A stretch of DNA of 64,000 nucleotides, from positions 38,783-102,782 of the forward strand of contig NZ_BONP01000013.1 in the NCBI RefSeq assembly GCF_016862775.1, in the 5' to 3' direction. This document shows positions 35,964 to 44,659 of the stretch, in pieces. A program made the translations under genes and the position numbers. The notes under the pieces are model-generated. The model was not told the origin of the DNA. It saw nothing but the letters and a program-made list of their open reading frames with translations, and did not search any database. Origin of the DNA: Cellulomonas phragmiteti. GTDB taxonomy: Bacteria > Actinomycetota > Actinomycetes > Actinomycetales > Cellulomonadaceae. Within the stretch, counting starts at the first letter, position 1; the number at the start of each line of letters is the position of its first letter.

Positions 35964-37178
35964 GTGGAGCGGAACCCGGTGTCGTCGCGACGCCTGCGCG
36001 ACGCCAGCGCGCGCCTGGTCCTCGACCACCTCTGGGACGCCGACGAGGTCACGGGCTCCGCCCTCATCGAGGCCACCGGCCTGTCGCGGGCGACGGTGCA
36101 CGACGTCTGCGACGAACTCATCGAACGCGGGTGGGTCAGGGAGCTGGCGAGCCTGCGCACGGGGGGCGACCCCCGCAAGGGGCGGCCGGCCCGCCGCTAC
36201 GCCTTCGCCGCCGGCGTGGGTGTCGTCGTGGGCGTCGACGCAGGTCAGCACCGCATCAGCGCGACGGTGACGGACCTGCGCGGGGTCACGCTCGCGCGTT
36301 CCACGCTGCCTGTCGCGCCGCACGACGGCACGTCCGCCCGGCGGCTCGCCCTCATCGAGCAGGCCGCCCTCGCCGCGGTCGCGGACGCGGGCGCCGCCCC
36401 CGGCAGCGTGCTGGCGGTGGCGGTCGGCGTGCCGGCGCCCGTCGACCGTGACGGCCGCACGTCGTTCCAGGACAACGCGTTCTGGGAGCTGATGAACCCC
36501 GGCATCGGCGACCACCTGCGCGACCGGCACGGGTGGACGGCCGTGATCGACAACGACGCGAACCTCGCCGCCGTCGCCGAGCACTGGCGCGGGCACGGCC
36601 GCGGCTCGCTGTGCCACGTCACCCTGCTCGCGGGCGAGCGGTTCGGCGCCGGCGTCGTCGACGACGGTCGGCTGCTGCGGGGCGCCCACGGGGGTGTGGG
36701 GGAGATGCGCTACCTCGACCTCGTCGAGGGGGTCGGCTCCGCCGACGGCATCGCGGCGCTGGTGCGGCAGGACGCGCTGGCCCAGCTCGGGCGCCTGGAC
36801 GGGCGGACCGGCTCGTCGCTCCAGGAGCTGGACCCCGCGACGGTCGACGCCGCGGACGTCCTCGCGGCGGCCCGGGACGAGGACCCGCTCGCCGTCAGCG
36901 TCGTCGAGCACGTCGCCGGGCTCCTGACCCGGGTCGTCGCGACGTTCGCGAGCATCTACGACCCGGAGCGCGTGATCGTCGCCGGCGCCGTCGCCGCGTC
37001 CTGCGAGCCGCTGCTGGCGCTGGTGCGGCGCGACCTGGACCGGTACGTCGACCCGCCGGGCGTCGAGGTGCTCGCGTCCGCCCTGGGTGCCGACGTCGTC
37101 ACGGTGGGCGCCGTCAAGCGCGCCCTGGACCACGTCCGCGAGCACGCGCTGCAGATCACGCCCGCCGCACCGCACTGA
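35964..37178 (+). CDS. ROK-family transcriptional repressor
   Basis: Protein of 404 residues: N-terminal winged helix (about 1-75, ALIEATGLSRATVHDVCDELIERGWV) followed by a sugar-kinase fold (VVVGVDAGQHRISATVTD, VIDNDANLAAVAEHWRG). The DNA-binding half makes it a regulator of the NagC/Mlc/XylR type that senses sugar. The usual zinc-binding Cys cluster after the GE motif is absent (GVGEMRYLDLVEGVG), so ligand sensing may not depend on zinc. GTG start is supported by GGAGGAGG 7 bases upstream. It is divergent from the alpha-glucoside operon and probably controls it. Confidence 0.9.
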   Translation: MERNPVSSRRLRDASARLVLDHLWDADEVTGSALIEATGLSRATVHDVCDELIERGWVRELASLRTGGDPRKGRPARRYAFAAGVGVVVGVDAGQHRISATVTDLRGVTLARSTLPVAPHDGTSARRLALIEQAALAAVADAGAAPGSVLAVAVGVPAPVDRDGRTSFQDNAFWELMNPGIGDHLRDRHGWTAVIDNDANLAAVAEHWRGHGRGSLCHVTLLAGERFGAGVVDDGRLLRGAHGGVGEMRYLDLVEGVGSADGIAALVRQDALAQLGRLDGRTGSSLQELDPATVDAADVLAAARDEDPLAVSVVEHVAGLLTRVVATFASIYDPERVIVAGAVAASCEPLLALVRRDLDRYVDPPGVEVLASALGADVVTVGAVKRALDHVREHALQITPAAPH

Positions 37179-37209
37179 CCGCGCGACCCGCGGCGGGTGG
37201 GTGCGCCGC

Positions 37210-37845
37210 TCACGGCCGCGTCGCACTCCCCAGGACGTGCGGCGCGGCCGGGGAGGCGACGCCGGCGGGGAAGTCGAACCGGTCCGCGTCGTCGACGACG
37301 AACCCCGCCGCGCGGATCGCGCCGAGCGTGTCGCGTCCCGTGTGGCAGCCGCCGAGGAAGAACGGCCACACCGTGGCGTCGGCGAGGCGCTGGACGGTGC
37401 GCAGCCTCCCGGCCGTCGCGGCCACGTGCTCGTAGAACCGCAGCCGGCCCCCGGCGCGCAGCACCCGCGACATCTCGCGCAGGGCGACCGCCTGGTCGGC
37501 GACCGAGCACAGCACGAGGCTCGCGACCACGACGTCCACGGACGCGTCGGCGACGGGGATCCGCTCGGCCGTCGCGTCGACCACCCGGACGTCCGCCCGC
37601 ACGCCCGCGGCGCGCTCGGCCGCTCGCGCGCGCAGGTACGGCTCGGGCTCCAGCGCGAGCACGGTGCCCACGCCGTCGGGGTAGTGGCCGAAGTTCGCGC
37701 CCGCGCCCGCGCCGACCTCGACGACGTCACCGGTCAGCCCCGCCAGCAGCCGACGACGGTGCTCGGCGGCGCCCTGCTCGTCCATCGACGGGGCCATGCG
37801 GTGGTAGACCCGGGCGAACACGGGCCGGCGACGGGGCACCACCAC
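37210..37845 (-). CDS. Class I SAM-dependent methyltransferase (UbiE/Methyltransf_11 type)
   Basis: Protein of about 211 residues: VVEVGAGAGANFGHYP is the SAM loop, LEPEPYLRARA the acidic strand end, then VDVVVASLVLCSV and EMSRVLRAGGRLRFYEHV, the usual Methyltransf_11 order. It is convergent with the ROK gene. Three consecutive GTG codons (37845, 37842, 37839) can start it; no strong ribosome site helps decide. Substrate unknown. Upstream lies the repeat-rich 37846-38152 gap. Confidence 0.82.
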   Translation of the reverse strand: MVVPRRRPVFARVYHRMAPSMDEQGAAEHRRRLLAGLTGDVVEVGAGAGANFGHYPDGVGTVLALEPEPYLRARAAERAAGVRADVRVVDATAERIPVADASVDVVVASLVLCSVADQAVALREMSRVLRAGGRLRFYEHVAATAGRLRTVQRLADATVWPFFLGGCHTGRDTLGAIRAAGFVVDDADRFDFPAGVASPAAPHVLGSATRP

Positions 37846-37883
37846 AACCTCGGGCGACGCCGCCCCCGTGTCAAGGGCGGGCT

Positions 37884-38125
37884 CCCACCCCCACCCCCAC
37901 CCCGCCACCCCCACCCCCCTTGGGCGTGAGAGAGCAATCCAGCCGCCGCACACACCGCCCCCAACCTCCCACCCCCACCCCCTTGGGGCGTGAGAGTGCG
38001 ATCCAGCCGCGGTGGCGACCGTGCAGGCGACGTCGGGTGAACTGGATTGCTCTCTCGCGCCCACGGGGGTGGGCCTGGTGGGGAGTCGGGAGTCGGGAGT
38101 GGGGAGTCGGGAGGTGGGGGGTGGG
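37884..38125. repeat. C/G-tract repeat cluster with three 28-bp modules
   Basis: This gap between divergent genes carries a C-rich run (37884-37919), two direct modules containing GGCGTGAGAG and ATCCAG (37919-37946 and 37982-38010), one inverted copy (38042-38069), and a G-rich run (38064-38125) with at least six GGG tracts. Copies 1 and 2 follow C-tracts, and copy 3 mirrors this. The G-run fits a quadruplex pattern on the plus strand and the C-run on the minus strand. No open frame of interest is seen. Confidence 0.8.
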
Positions 38126-38152
38126 TCGTGGTGCTGCGAGCATGATGGGGGC

Positions 38153-38710
38153 ATGACGACGAGCGGCGGGGCGGACGTGCGGCGGGCGATCCTCTTCCAC
38201 GGCACGGGCGGGACGCCGGACGTGGCGTGGCTGCCGTGGCTCGACCGGCGGCTCACGTCCCGCGGGTACACCGTCGAGCGGCCCGCGTACCCGACGATCA
38301 ACGACGAGCCCGTCGCGACGATGCTGCCGCGGGTGCTGGCCGCGCACACGTTCGACGCCGGCACGGTCCTCGTCGGGCACTCGGCGGGCGCGGCCCTGCT
38401 GCTGGCGCTGCTGGAGCACCTCGACGGGCCGGTGGCCGGGTCCGTCCTCGTCGCCGGCTACTGCACACCGCCGAACGACGCGGCCGAGCCCGTGCTGCAG
38501 CAGACGTACGACTGGGACCGGATCCGTGCGCACGCCGGCGACGTGGTGGTCGTCAACTCCGTCACCGACCCGTACGGGTGCGACGTCACGCAGGGGCGGG
38601 CGATGTTCGACCGGCTCGGCGGCACCCTCGTCGTGCGGGACGAGGGGCACTTCGGGGACGTCGACCAGCCGTTCGAGACGTTCGAGCTGCTGGACCGGCT
38701 GATCCCGTGA
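38153..38710 (+). CDS. Alpha/beta hydrolase (RBBP9/YdeN-like)
   Basis: Small hydrolase of 185 residues: AILFHGTGGTPDVAWLPWL at the start, nucleophile elbow GHSAG, VNSVTDPYG with the acid, and DEGHFGD with the histidine. This is the compact alpha/beta fold of RBBP9/YdeN serine hydrolases. No signal peptide, so cytoplasmic. Substrate unknown. ATG 38153 is preferred because upstream sequence is the repeat cluster. Confidence 0.85.
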   Translation: MTTSGGADVRRAILFHGTGGTPDVAWLPWLDRRLTSRGYTVERPAYPTINDEPVATMLPRVLAAHTFDAGTVLVGHSAGAALLLALLEHLDGPVAGSVLVAGYCTPPNDAAEPVLQQTYDWDRIRAHAGDVVVVNSVTDPYGCDVTQGRAMFDRLGGTLVVRDEGHFGDVDQPFETFELLDRLIP

Positions 38711-38747
38711 GCGCCGGGTGTCGGTGGCCGGTGGCACGGTGGTCGTC

Positions 38748-39332
38748 ATGGACGCCGACCCGAAGGCCACGCTGCACCGGTACCTGCGCCGCCAGCGCGA
38801 GGGGCTGCTCGACAAGCTCGAGGGCCTCGACGAGTACGACGTCCGCCGCCCGTTGACCGGCACCGGCACCAACCTGCTCGGCCTGGTCAAGCACGTCGCG
38901 AGCGTGCAGGTCGGCTACCTCGGCGAGGTCTTCGGGCGCCCCAGCCCGTGGGCCATGCCCTGGTACGACGACGCCGCCGAGCCCGACGCCGACCTGTGGG
39001 TCCCGGCGGACGAGAGCCGCGCGTCGGTCCTCGACCTGTGGCAGCACTCGGCCGAGCACGCCGACGCGACGGTCGAGGCGCTGCCCCTCGACGCCGTCGG
39101 CGACGTCCCGTGGTGGGGCGAGCACGGCCGCGTGACCCTGCACCAGGTCCTCGTCCACGTGGTCGCGGAGGTCGCCCGCCACGCCGGGCACGCCGACATC
39201 CTGCGCGAGCAGCTCGACGGGCGCACCGGCATGGTCGCCGGTGACGCCAACGTGCCGGACCGCGACGCCCAGCAGTGGGCGGCGTTCCGGGACCGGATCG
39301 AGCAGGCCGCGCGCGACGTCGCGGGCCGCTGA
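38748..39332 (+). CDS. DinB-family protein (DUF664)
   Basis: Protein of 194 residues beginning MDADPKATLHRYLRRQREGL and containing LLGLVKHVASVQVGYLGEVFG and LHQVLVHVVAEVARHAGHADILREQL. The His residues in KHVAS and ARHAGHAD fit the metal site of the DinB/YfiT four-helix bundle. Family members include thiol-dependent transferases (mycothiol or bacillithiol), so a mycothiol S-transferase role is possible. GTG 38718 is an alternative start; ATG 38748 fits the family N-terminus better. Confidence 0.85.
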   Translation: MDADPKATLHRYLRRQREGLLDKLEGLDEYDVRRPLTGTGTNLLGLVKHVASVQVGYLGEVFGRPSPWAMPWYDDAAEPDADLWVPADESRASVLDLWQHSAEHADATVEALPLDAVGDVPWWGEHGRVTLHQVLVHVVAEVARHAGHADILREQLDGRTGMVAGDANVPDRDAQQWAAFRDRIEQAARDVAGR

Positions 39333-39335
39333 CGG

Positions 39336-39635
39336 TCAGTCGACGAGGTCGGCGTACTCCGGGTGCCGCTCGACGTACGCGCGGACGAACGGGCACTGCG
39401 GGACCACGCGACGCCCGGCGTCGCGCACGTCGTCGAGCGCGTACGCGACGAGCTGCGAGCCCAGGCCCTTCTCCTGCCGGGACTCGTCCACCGCGGTGTG
39501 CTCGAGGACGACCCGGTCGCCGCCGACGGAGTAGCCGAGCTCGCCGACCTCGTCGTCGCCGATCCGCAGCACGTACCGTCGCCCCGCCTCGTCGTGCTCG
39601 ACGAGCGGCTCGGAGCCCTGTGTCCCCTGCGGCAT
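39336..39635 (-). CDS. Small GNAT-like N-acetyltransferase (YjdJ type)
   Basis: Protein of 99 residues with VVLEHTAVDESRQEKGLGSQLVAYALDDVR, the acetyl-CoA loop (EKGLGSQL) of the minimal GCN5-like family, ending FVRAYVERHPEYADLV. Such short GNATs lack the full N-terminal half and have no assigned substrate. It is convergent with the DinB gene, three bases away. Confidence 0.85.
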   Translation of the reverse strand: MPQGTQGSEPLVEHDEAGRRYVLRIGDDEVGELGYSVGGDRVVLEHTAVDESRQEKGLGSQLVAYALDDVRDAGRRVVPQCPFVRAYVERHPEYADLVD

Positions 39636-39718
39636 GCTCACCCCTCCCGGACGCCCCCGCGTGCCGGAGGCGTCCCCGCGAGCGTACCGACGGCCCTGCG
39701 ACCCGCCACCCGGCGCGG

Positions 39719-40156
39719 TCAGTCCCAGCCGAGCGTGACGACGCGGTACCCCTCGGGCACGGCCGGCACGTCGCAGTACAGGTCCTCGTCGTACGACAGC
39801 CCTTCCCACACCGGTTCGGCCTGCAGCTCCTCGACGTCGAGCCGCCTGTCCAGGACCGCGTCCGGCAGCGTCGTGCAGATGGCGACGGACTCGGCCACGA
39901 CGTCCTCGGAGTCGTCCTCGAACATCTCCTCGTGGAGCTGCACACGGACCCACGCGACGTCCTCGTCCGTCTCCAGCACCTGCAGGCGGGCGGCGATGTC
40001 CGCGAGCGGCGGACGCCCCAGGCCCTCCTGGTTGGGGGCGATCGAGGCCTCCTCGTCGTTGCCGGCGAAGAACTCGTCGAGGCTCAGCAGGGGGAAGCGG
40101 TCCCCGCCTGCGGTGGAGCGGGCGAGGACCTCGTCGCGGGTGATCATGCGTGGCAT
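39719..40156 (-). CDS. Hypothetical acidic protein
   Basis: Protein of 145 residues, strongly acidic, without signal or membrane segment. It opens MPRMITRDEVLARSTAGGDRFPLLSLDEFF and ends VPAVPEGYRVVTLGWD. No family was recognised; the size, acidity and charged repeats resemble SMI1-type immunity or uncharacterised cytoplasmic proteins, but this is only a resemblance. ATG 40147 is a second possible start. It lies between the GNAT and xylanase genes on the same strand. Confidence 0.7.
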   Translation of the reverse strand: MPRMITRDEVLARSTAGGDRFPLLSLDEFFAGNDEEASIAPNQEGLGRPPLADIAARLQVLETDEDVAWVRVQLHEEMFEDDSEDVVAESVAICTTLPDAVLDRRLDVEELQAEPVWEGLSYDEDLYCDVPAVPEGYRVVTLGWD

Positions 40157-40199
40157 TCTCGCAGGGCGTCGCGCTCGGGTCCGTCGGCGTCACCGCTCG

Positions 40200-41339
40200 T
40201 CACGCACCCCGCAGGGCGTCGGCGACGGCGGTGAACGCCGGCTTGGCGTTCAGGTCGTCGTCCAGCACCATCGCGGACCCCTCACCCGGGAAGAACCCCG
40301 GGACCCACGAGTACCGGTCCGTCACGCCCCACAGCGTCAGGGAGGTGCAGCGCTCCACGGCGACGCACGCCGCGACCGCGCGCCCGTAGTAGTCGACCTG
40401 CGTCTCGACGTCGCCGGCCTCGGCGCGGCCCGCGGCGTCGACCGGGACGCGGACGTCGAGCTCGGTGATCGCGACCTCCAGGCCCAGGTCGGTGAACCGG
40501 CGCAGGTTCGCCTCGAGGTCGTCCGGGAACGGGTACTGCGTCGACAGGTGACCCTGGACGCCGAACCCGCCGAGCGGCGCACCGGCCGCGAGCAGCTCCT
40601 GGGACAGCGCGAGGTACGCGTCGGACTTGGGCCCCACGGGCTCGACGTTGTAGTCGTTGAGGTACAGCACGGCCTGCGGGTCCGCCTCGTGCGCCCAGCG
40701 CAGCGCGTCCGCGACGATCGACGTGCCGAAGCGGGCGAGGAACGGGTTCTCCTCGGTGCGCAGCACGCCGTCGTCGTCGAAGATCTCGTTGGCGACGTCC
40801 CAGTGCGCGATCCGCCCGGCGTACCGGCCGACGACCGTGGTGACGTGCTCCTGCAGGAGCGCGCGCAGCTCCTCGTCGGTGAACGTGCCGGACGTCAGCC
40901 AGCCCGGGTTCTGCGAGTGCCACAGCAGCGTGTGCCCGCGCACCTGCTGCCCGTGCTGCTCCGCGAAGTCGATCACGGCGTCCGCACCCTCGAACCGGAA
41001 CTCCTCACGCGTGGGCCGCAGGAACTCCCACTTGAGCTGGTTCTCGTGCGTGACGGACGAGAACTGCTCGGCGATGACGTCGCGGTACGGCTCGTCGGTG
41101 CCGAACGGGTCGGGGTACCCGGCCGCGGCGTGGTGCCCACCGCCGGCCACGGCCACGCCGACCGCGAGCCCGGCACGGGGCAGGTCGCGCAGCGCGAGGT
41201 CGGGCGGGGCCGCCGCAGTGGCGGCGGCGGTGGGCGTCGGGGTGGGCGACGGGTCGGCGGCGCTGGTGCAGCCACCGATCGCGAGCGCCGCGCCGACACC
41301 CAGCACGGCCCCGGACCGGACGAGCCTCGGTGCTCTCAT
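40200..41339 (-). CDS. GH10 endo-beta-1,4-xylanase, lipoprotein
   Basis: Secreted xylanase of 379 residues anchored by a lipobox (GGC, Cys24) and a Pro/Thr/Ala linker (30-45). The catalytic domain has [10 protein letters not shown] (97-106), [13 protein letters not shown], acid/base Glu185 in WDVANEIFD, and nucleophile Glu293 in ITELDV. No carbohydrate-binding module is attached. It cleaves xylan chains at the cell surface. The acid/base motif reads NEI where NEA is more common. ATG 41339 gives the full signal peptide. Confidence 0.93.
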   Translation of the reverse strand: MRAPRLVRSGAVLGVGAALAIGGCTSAADPSPTPTPTAAATAAAPPDLALRDLPRAGLAVGVAVAGGGHHAAAGYPDPFGTDEPYRDVIAEQFSSVTHENQLKWEFLRPTREEFRFEGADAVIDFAEQHGQQVRGHTLLWHSQNPGWLTSGTFTDEELRALLQEHVTTVVGRYAGRIAHWDVANEIFDDDGVLRTEENPFLARFGTSIVADALRWAHEADPQAVLYLNDYNVEPVGPKSDAYLALSQELLAAGAPLGGFGVQGHLSTQYPFPDDLEANLRRFTDLGLEVAITELDVRVPVDAAGRAEAGDVETQVDYYGRAVAACVAVERCTSLTLWGVTDRYSWVPGFFPGEGSAMVLDDDLNAKPAFTAVADALRGA

Positions 41340-41415
41340 GGGGCCGGATCGTACGGGGTCCCGAGGCGCGGGCCGTTGCGGGCCGCGGCGCCCACCGCTC
41401 CGCGACACTGGTCCC

Positions 41416-41748
41416 ATGACGCTGCTGCGCTCCCTGCTCCTGTTCGCCGTCGCGGCCGTCGCGGAGATCGGGGGCGCCTGGTTGGTCTGGCAGGGCGTGC
41501 GCGAGCACCGCGGCGTGCTGTGGATCGGCGCGGGCGTCCTGGCCCTGGGCGCGTACGGGTTCGTCGCGACGCTGCAGCCCGACGCGAACTTCGGGCGCAT
41601 CCTCGCCGCGTACGGCGGGGTGTTCGTGGCCGGGTCGCTGGCCTGGGGCGTGGTCGTCGACAAGTTCCAGCCCGACCGCTGGGACGTCGTCGGGGCGGCG
41701 ATCTGCCTGCTCGGCGTCGCCGTCATCATGTACGCGCCGCGCACCTGA
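41416..41748 (+). CDS. YnfA-family small membrane protein (UPF0060)
   Basis: Membrane protein of 110 residues with four predicted helices: [63 protein letters not shown] and [18 protein letters not shown]. The [11 protein letters not shown] and AYGGVF(V)AGSLAWG segments are hallmarks of YnfA, which is related to small multidrug resistance pumps. Transport substrate here is unknown. Confidence 0.92.
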   Translation: MTLLRSLLLFAVAAVAEIGGAWLVWQGVREHRGVLWIGAGVLALGAYGFVATLQPDANFGRILAAYGGVFVAGSLAWGVVVDKFQPDRWDVVGAAICLLGVAVIMYAPRT

Positions 41749-41824
41749 CGGCCCGGACCTCGAGGTGCGCGGCGCCCGCGTCCGCGCGAGGCTCGGAGCA
41801 CCGAACCTTCGAGGAGGAGTCCCC

Positions 41825-42667
41825 GTGCTGCGAGCCGAGCAGGTCACCGACGCCGTCGCCTACCACGGCGAGGGCCCGTGCTGGTCACCCACGTGGGGTG
41901 GGCTGCGCTGGGTCGACATGCTCGCGGGGGACCTGCTGACCCTGCGCGACGACGGCGCCGTGGACCGGCTGCACGTCGGTGACGTCGCGGCGTTCGTGCG
42001 CCCGCGCAGCCGCGGTGGGTACGTCGTGGGCCTCGAGCGCGGCATCGGCCTGGCGGAGTCGCCGGACGGCACGCCGACGCCCCAGCCGGAGCTGTGGTCC
42101 GACACCGGTGTGCGGATGAACGAGGGCGGGTGCGACCCGTGGGGCGTGCTGTACGCGGGGTCGATGGCGTACGACGCGCGCCCCGGCGGCGCGACGCTCT
42201 ACCGGATCACGCCGGGCGGTGACGTGGAGGTCGTCCTCGACGACGTGACGATCTCCAACGGCCTCGACTTCTCGCCCGACGGCACCCGCGCCTACTACGA
42301 CGACACGACCACGGGGCGCACGGACGTGTTCGACGTCGTCGAGCGGCGTCTGACGAACCGGCGGCCGTTCTTCTCGGGGGCGGACGAGAGCCCCGACGGG
42401 CTCACGGTCGACTCCGCGGGCAACGTGTGGGTCGCGCTCAACGGTGACGGCCGCGTGCGCTGCGTGTCCCCGGCGGGGGAGGTGCTCGCCGAGGTCGAGG
42501 TGCCGGTGCGTCTGACGACGGCGTGCACGCTGGGCGGCCCGGACCTGCGGGACCTGTACATCGCGACGTCGCGCGAGAACCTCGACGACCCGGAGCCGGA
42601 GGCCGGCGCGCTGTTCCGCGTGCGGGTCGACGTCCCGGGTCGTCCGGTGCTCCCGTACGGGGGCTGA
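41825..42667 (+). CDS. SMP-30/gluconolactonase-like protein
   Basis: Six-bladed propeller protein of 280 residues: AYHGEGPCWSP carries the metal Glu, RMNEGGCDPWGVLYAGSM the substrate loop, ISNGLDFSPDGTRAYYDDT and ESPDGLTVDSAGNVWVA the metal Asn and Asp. These enzymes hydrolyse sugar lactones such as gluconolactone; the exact sugar is not known. GTG 41825 with GGAGGAG just upstream is preferred over an upstream in-frame start. Confidence 0.88.
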   Translation: MLRAEQVTDAVAYHGEGPCWSPTWGGLRWVDMLAGDLLTLRDDGAVDRLHVGDVAAFVRPRSRGGYVVGLERGIGLAESPDGTPTPQPELWSDTGVRMNEGGCDPWGVLYAGSMAYDARPGGATLYRITPGGDVEVVLDDVTISNGLDFSPDGTRAYYDDTTTGRTDVFDVVERRLTNRRPFFSGADESPDGLTVDSAGNVWVALNGDGRVRCVSPAGEVLAEVEVPVRLTTACTLGGPDLRDLYIATSRENLDDPEPEAGALFRVRVDVPGRPVLPYGG

Positions 42668-42677
42668 GCGGCCCACC

Positions 42678-42761
42678 CGTCCCGTTCCCTGGGACGCCCG
42701 GTGCGCGAGACCGGTCCTGGATCGTCCACCACCCGCGATGGGCGACCTGAGCCCGGTCTCG
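42678..42761 (+). terminator. Stem-loops after the lactonase gene
   Basis: First a 6-bp stem (CGTCCC/GGGACG, 42678-42696, 7-base loop), then a long-range 9-bp stem (CGAGACCGG 42706-42714 with CCGGTCTCG 42753-42761). The first probably terminates the lactonase transcript. The second encloses 38 bases and lies before the regulator gene. Confidence 0.45.
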
Positions 42762-42843
42762 TAGGGGTGGGGTCCACGTGCCGGCCCCTGAGGGGGAGCA
42801 CCGGACCCCGGCACGGCGCCCCGGTCCGTCGTACGGTCGCGGG

Positions 42844-43656
42844 GTGAGCACCGAGCTGGGCGACTTCCTGCGCGCGAGGCGAGCACGCCTGCGGCCCGCC
42901 GACGTGGGGCTGCCCGCGCTGGGGACCCGTCGCGTCCCCGGCCTGCGGCGCGAGGAGGTCGCGATGCTCGCCGGGGTGAGCGTCGACTACCTCACCCGGC
43001 TCGAGCAGGGACGCGAGAGGAGCCCGTCGCCCGCGGTCCTCAACGCCCTGGCGCGGGCGCTCGACCTCGACCACGACGCGGCCGCCCACCTGTTCCGCGT
43101 CGCGGGCCTTGCCCCGTCGACGGCGCACGACGAGCCCGCGGAGGTGGACCCGTCGCTCACCGAGCTCCTCGAGGCCTGGCCGACGACCCCGGCCCTGGTC
43201 GTCGATCCGCGGCTGGACGTCCGGGCGGCCAACACGATGGCGCGGGCGCTGTTCTCGGACTTCGAGCACGTCGACAACCTCGTGCGGATGACGTTCCTGG
43301 ACCCGGCCGGGCGCCGGTTCTTCGTCGACTGGGAGCGGACCGCGCACGCGTGCGTCGCGAACCTGCGGCTCGCCCTGGGTGCGCGCACGACCGGCGCCGA
43401 CGTCCGCACGCTCGTCACCGAGCTGCACGGGGCGAGCGCGACGTTCCGCCGGCTGTGGGACCAGCAGGACGTGCGGGGCAAGACCCAGGAGGCCAAGCGG
43501 TTCCACCACGGCGACGTCGGGGAGATCACCCTGGCGTACCAGGCGTTCGACGTGCGCGGGGCCGTCGGCCTGCAGCTCATCACCTACGCCCCGGTGGGAG
43601 CGGCCGACGCGGACGCGCTGCGCCTGCTGGGGACGCTGGCCGTCACCCCGCGCTGA
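42844..43656 (+). CDS. XRE-type regulator with MmyB-like ligand-binding domain
   Basis: Protein of 270 residues. The N-terminal helix-turn-helix (about 1-75) has LGDFLRARRARL, VPGLRREEVAMLAGVSVDYLTRLEQGRERSPS, a hallmark of the MmyB/SCO4441 group. The C-terminal domain has LVVDPRLDVRAANTMARALFSD and the conserved end KRFHHGDVGEITLAYQAFDV. Family members often control a neighbouring SDR oxidoreductase; here the SDR gene is convergent, 24 bases beyond the stop. Ligand unknown. Confidence 0.88.
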   Translation: MSTELGDFLRARRARLRPADVGLPALGTRRVPGLRREEVAMLAGVSVDYLTRLEQGRERSPSPAVLNALARALDLDHDAAAHLFRVAGLAPSTAHDEPAEVDPSLTELLEAWPTTPALVVDPRLDVRAANTMARALFSDFEHVDNLVRMTFLDPAGRRFFVDWERTAHACVANLRLALGARTTGADVRTLVTELHGASATFRRLWDQQDVRGKTQEAKRFHHGDVGEITLAYQAFDVRGAVGLQLITYAPVGAADADALRLLGTLAVTPR

Positions 43657-43680
43657 GCCGCGGCACGGCCGGCGCCGCGC

Positions 43681-44418
43681 TCACCGCTGAGCAGCCGGAC
43701 GCACGACGATCTCGTTGACGTCCACGTCGTCCGGCTGGTCGACCGCGTAGCCGACGGCGGCGGCGACGCTCGCGGCGGGCAGGGCGTGCGCGCGGTAGGC
43801 GACCATCGCCTCGCGGGCGACCGGGTCGCTGATGGAGTCCGCGAGCTCGCTGGTCGTGACACCGGGGCAGATGGTCGTGACGCGGATGCCGGCGGGCGAC
43901 TCGACCCGCAGGCCCTCGGTGATCGCCCAGGCCGCGAACTTGGTCCCCGAGTAGACGGCGCTCGTGGGCACCACCTCGTGCGCGCCGACCGACGCGATGG
44001 TCACGAGGTGCCCCGCGCCGCGTCGGGTGAAGTGCGGCAGCACGGCAGCGATCCCGTGCAGCAGGCCGAGCACGTTGACGTCGACCATCTGCCGCCACTC
44101 GTCGAGCAGCCCCGCGTCCAGGCGGGACAGCGGCATGACCCCGGCGTTGGCGACGAGGACGTCGAGCCGGCCGTGCTCCGCCACGACCGCGTCGACCACC
44201 TCCTGGTGGGCGCGGGCGTCGGTCACGTCGAGGTCGACGGCCTGGGCGGAGCCGCCGTCGGCGGTGATGCGCTCGACCAGCGCGTCCAGCCGATCGCGAC
44301 GGCGCGCGCCGGCGACGACGTGGTGCCCGGCGGCGGCGAGCCGCTCGGCGGTGGCGGCGCCGATCCCGCTGCTGGCGCCGGTGACGAGGACGGTCTTGTG
44401 AGGGGTGCGTGTGTCCAT
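43681..44418 (-). CDS. Short-chain dehydrogenase/reductase
   Basis: Classical SDR of 245 residues: cofactor loop TGASSGIGAA, NAG motif (LVANAGVMP), catalytic Ser in TIASVGAH, and YSGTK supplying Tyr and Lys. The end VNEIVVRPAAQR is typical of the NADP-dependent YdfG-like subgroup. Substrate unknown; the adjoining MmyB-like regulator may control it. The 241 bases between its ATG and the DUF305 gene show no convincing gene or motif. Confidence 0.88.
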   Translation of the reverse strand: MDTRTPHKTVLVTGASSGIGAATAERLAAAGHHVVAGARRRDRLDALVERITADGGSAQAVDLDVTDARAHQEVVDAVVAEHGRLDVLVANAGVMPLSRLDAGLLDEWRQMVDVNVLGLLHGIAAVLPHFTRRGAGHLVTIASVGAHEVVPTSAVYSGTKFAAWAITEGLRVESPAGIRVTTICPGVTTSELADSISDPVAREAMVAYRAHALPAASVAAAVGYAVDQPDDVDVNEIVVRPAAQR

Positions 44419-44659
44419 GCCGTCCAGCGTGGTCGCCCGCCCGGCGGTGCGGCAGGCCGCGTCCCTCCTGGGTGCGGCACTCCCACCCACACCCGACGAC
44501 CGACGGGTGTCCCGACGAGCTGTCGGCGCACGCCCGCACCGACGTCCCGCCGCCCCCGCCCGCCTCCGCGCCCGTCGGACGCGACGCACCGCGACCGGGC
44601 TCCGGGACGACCTCACGACGCGGTGGGGGCGCTGAGAGCCCGACGCCCGTCGGCGGTGC

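Noticed and set aside
37846..38152. CRISPR array in the repeat cluster
   Set aside because: Repeats are few, imperfect, in mixed orientation and without regular spacers or cas genes.
44419..44659. Possible gene in the 241-base gap before the DUF305 stop
   Set aside because: Only Arg/Pro-rich frames without start context or motif. Nothing else is seen.
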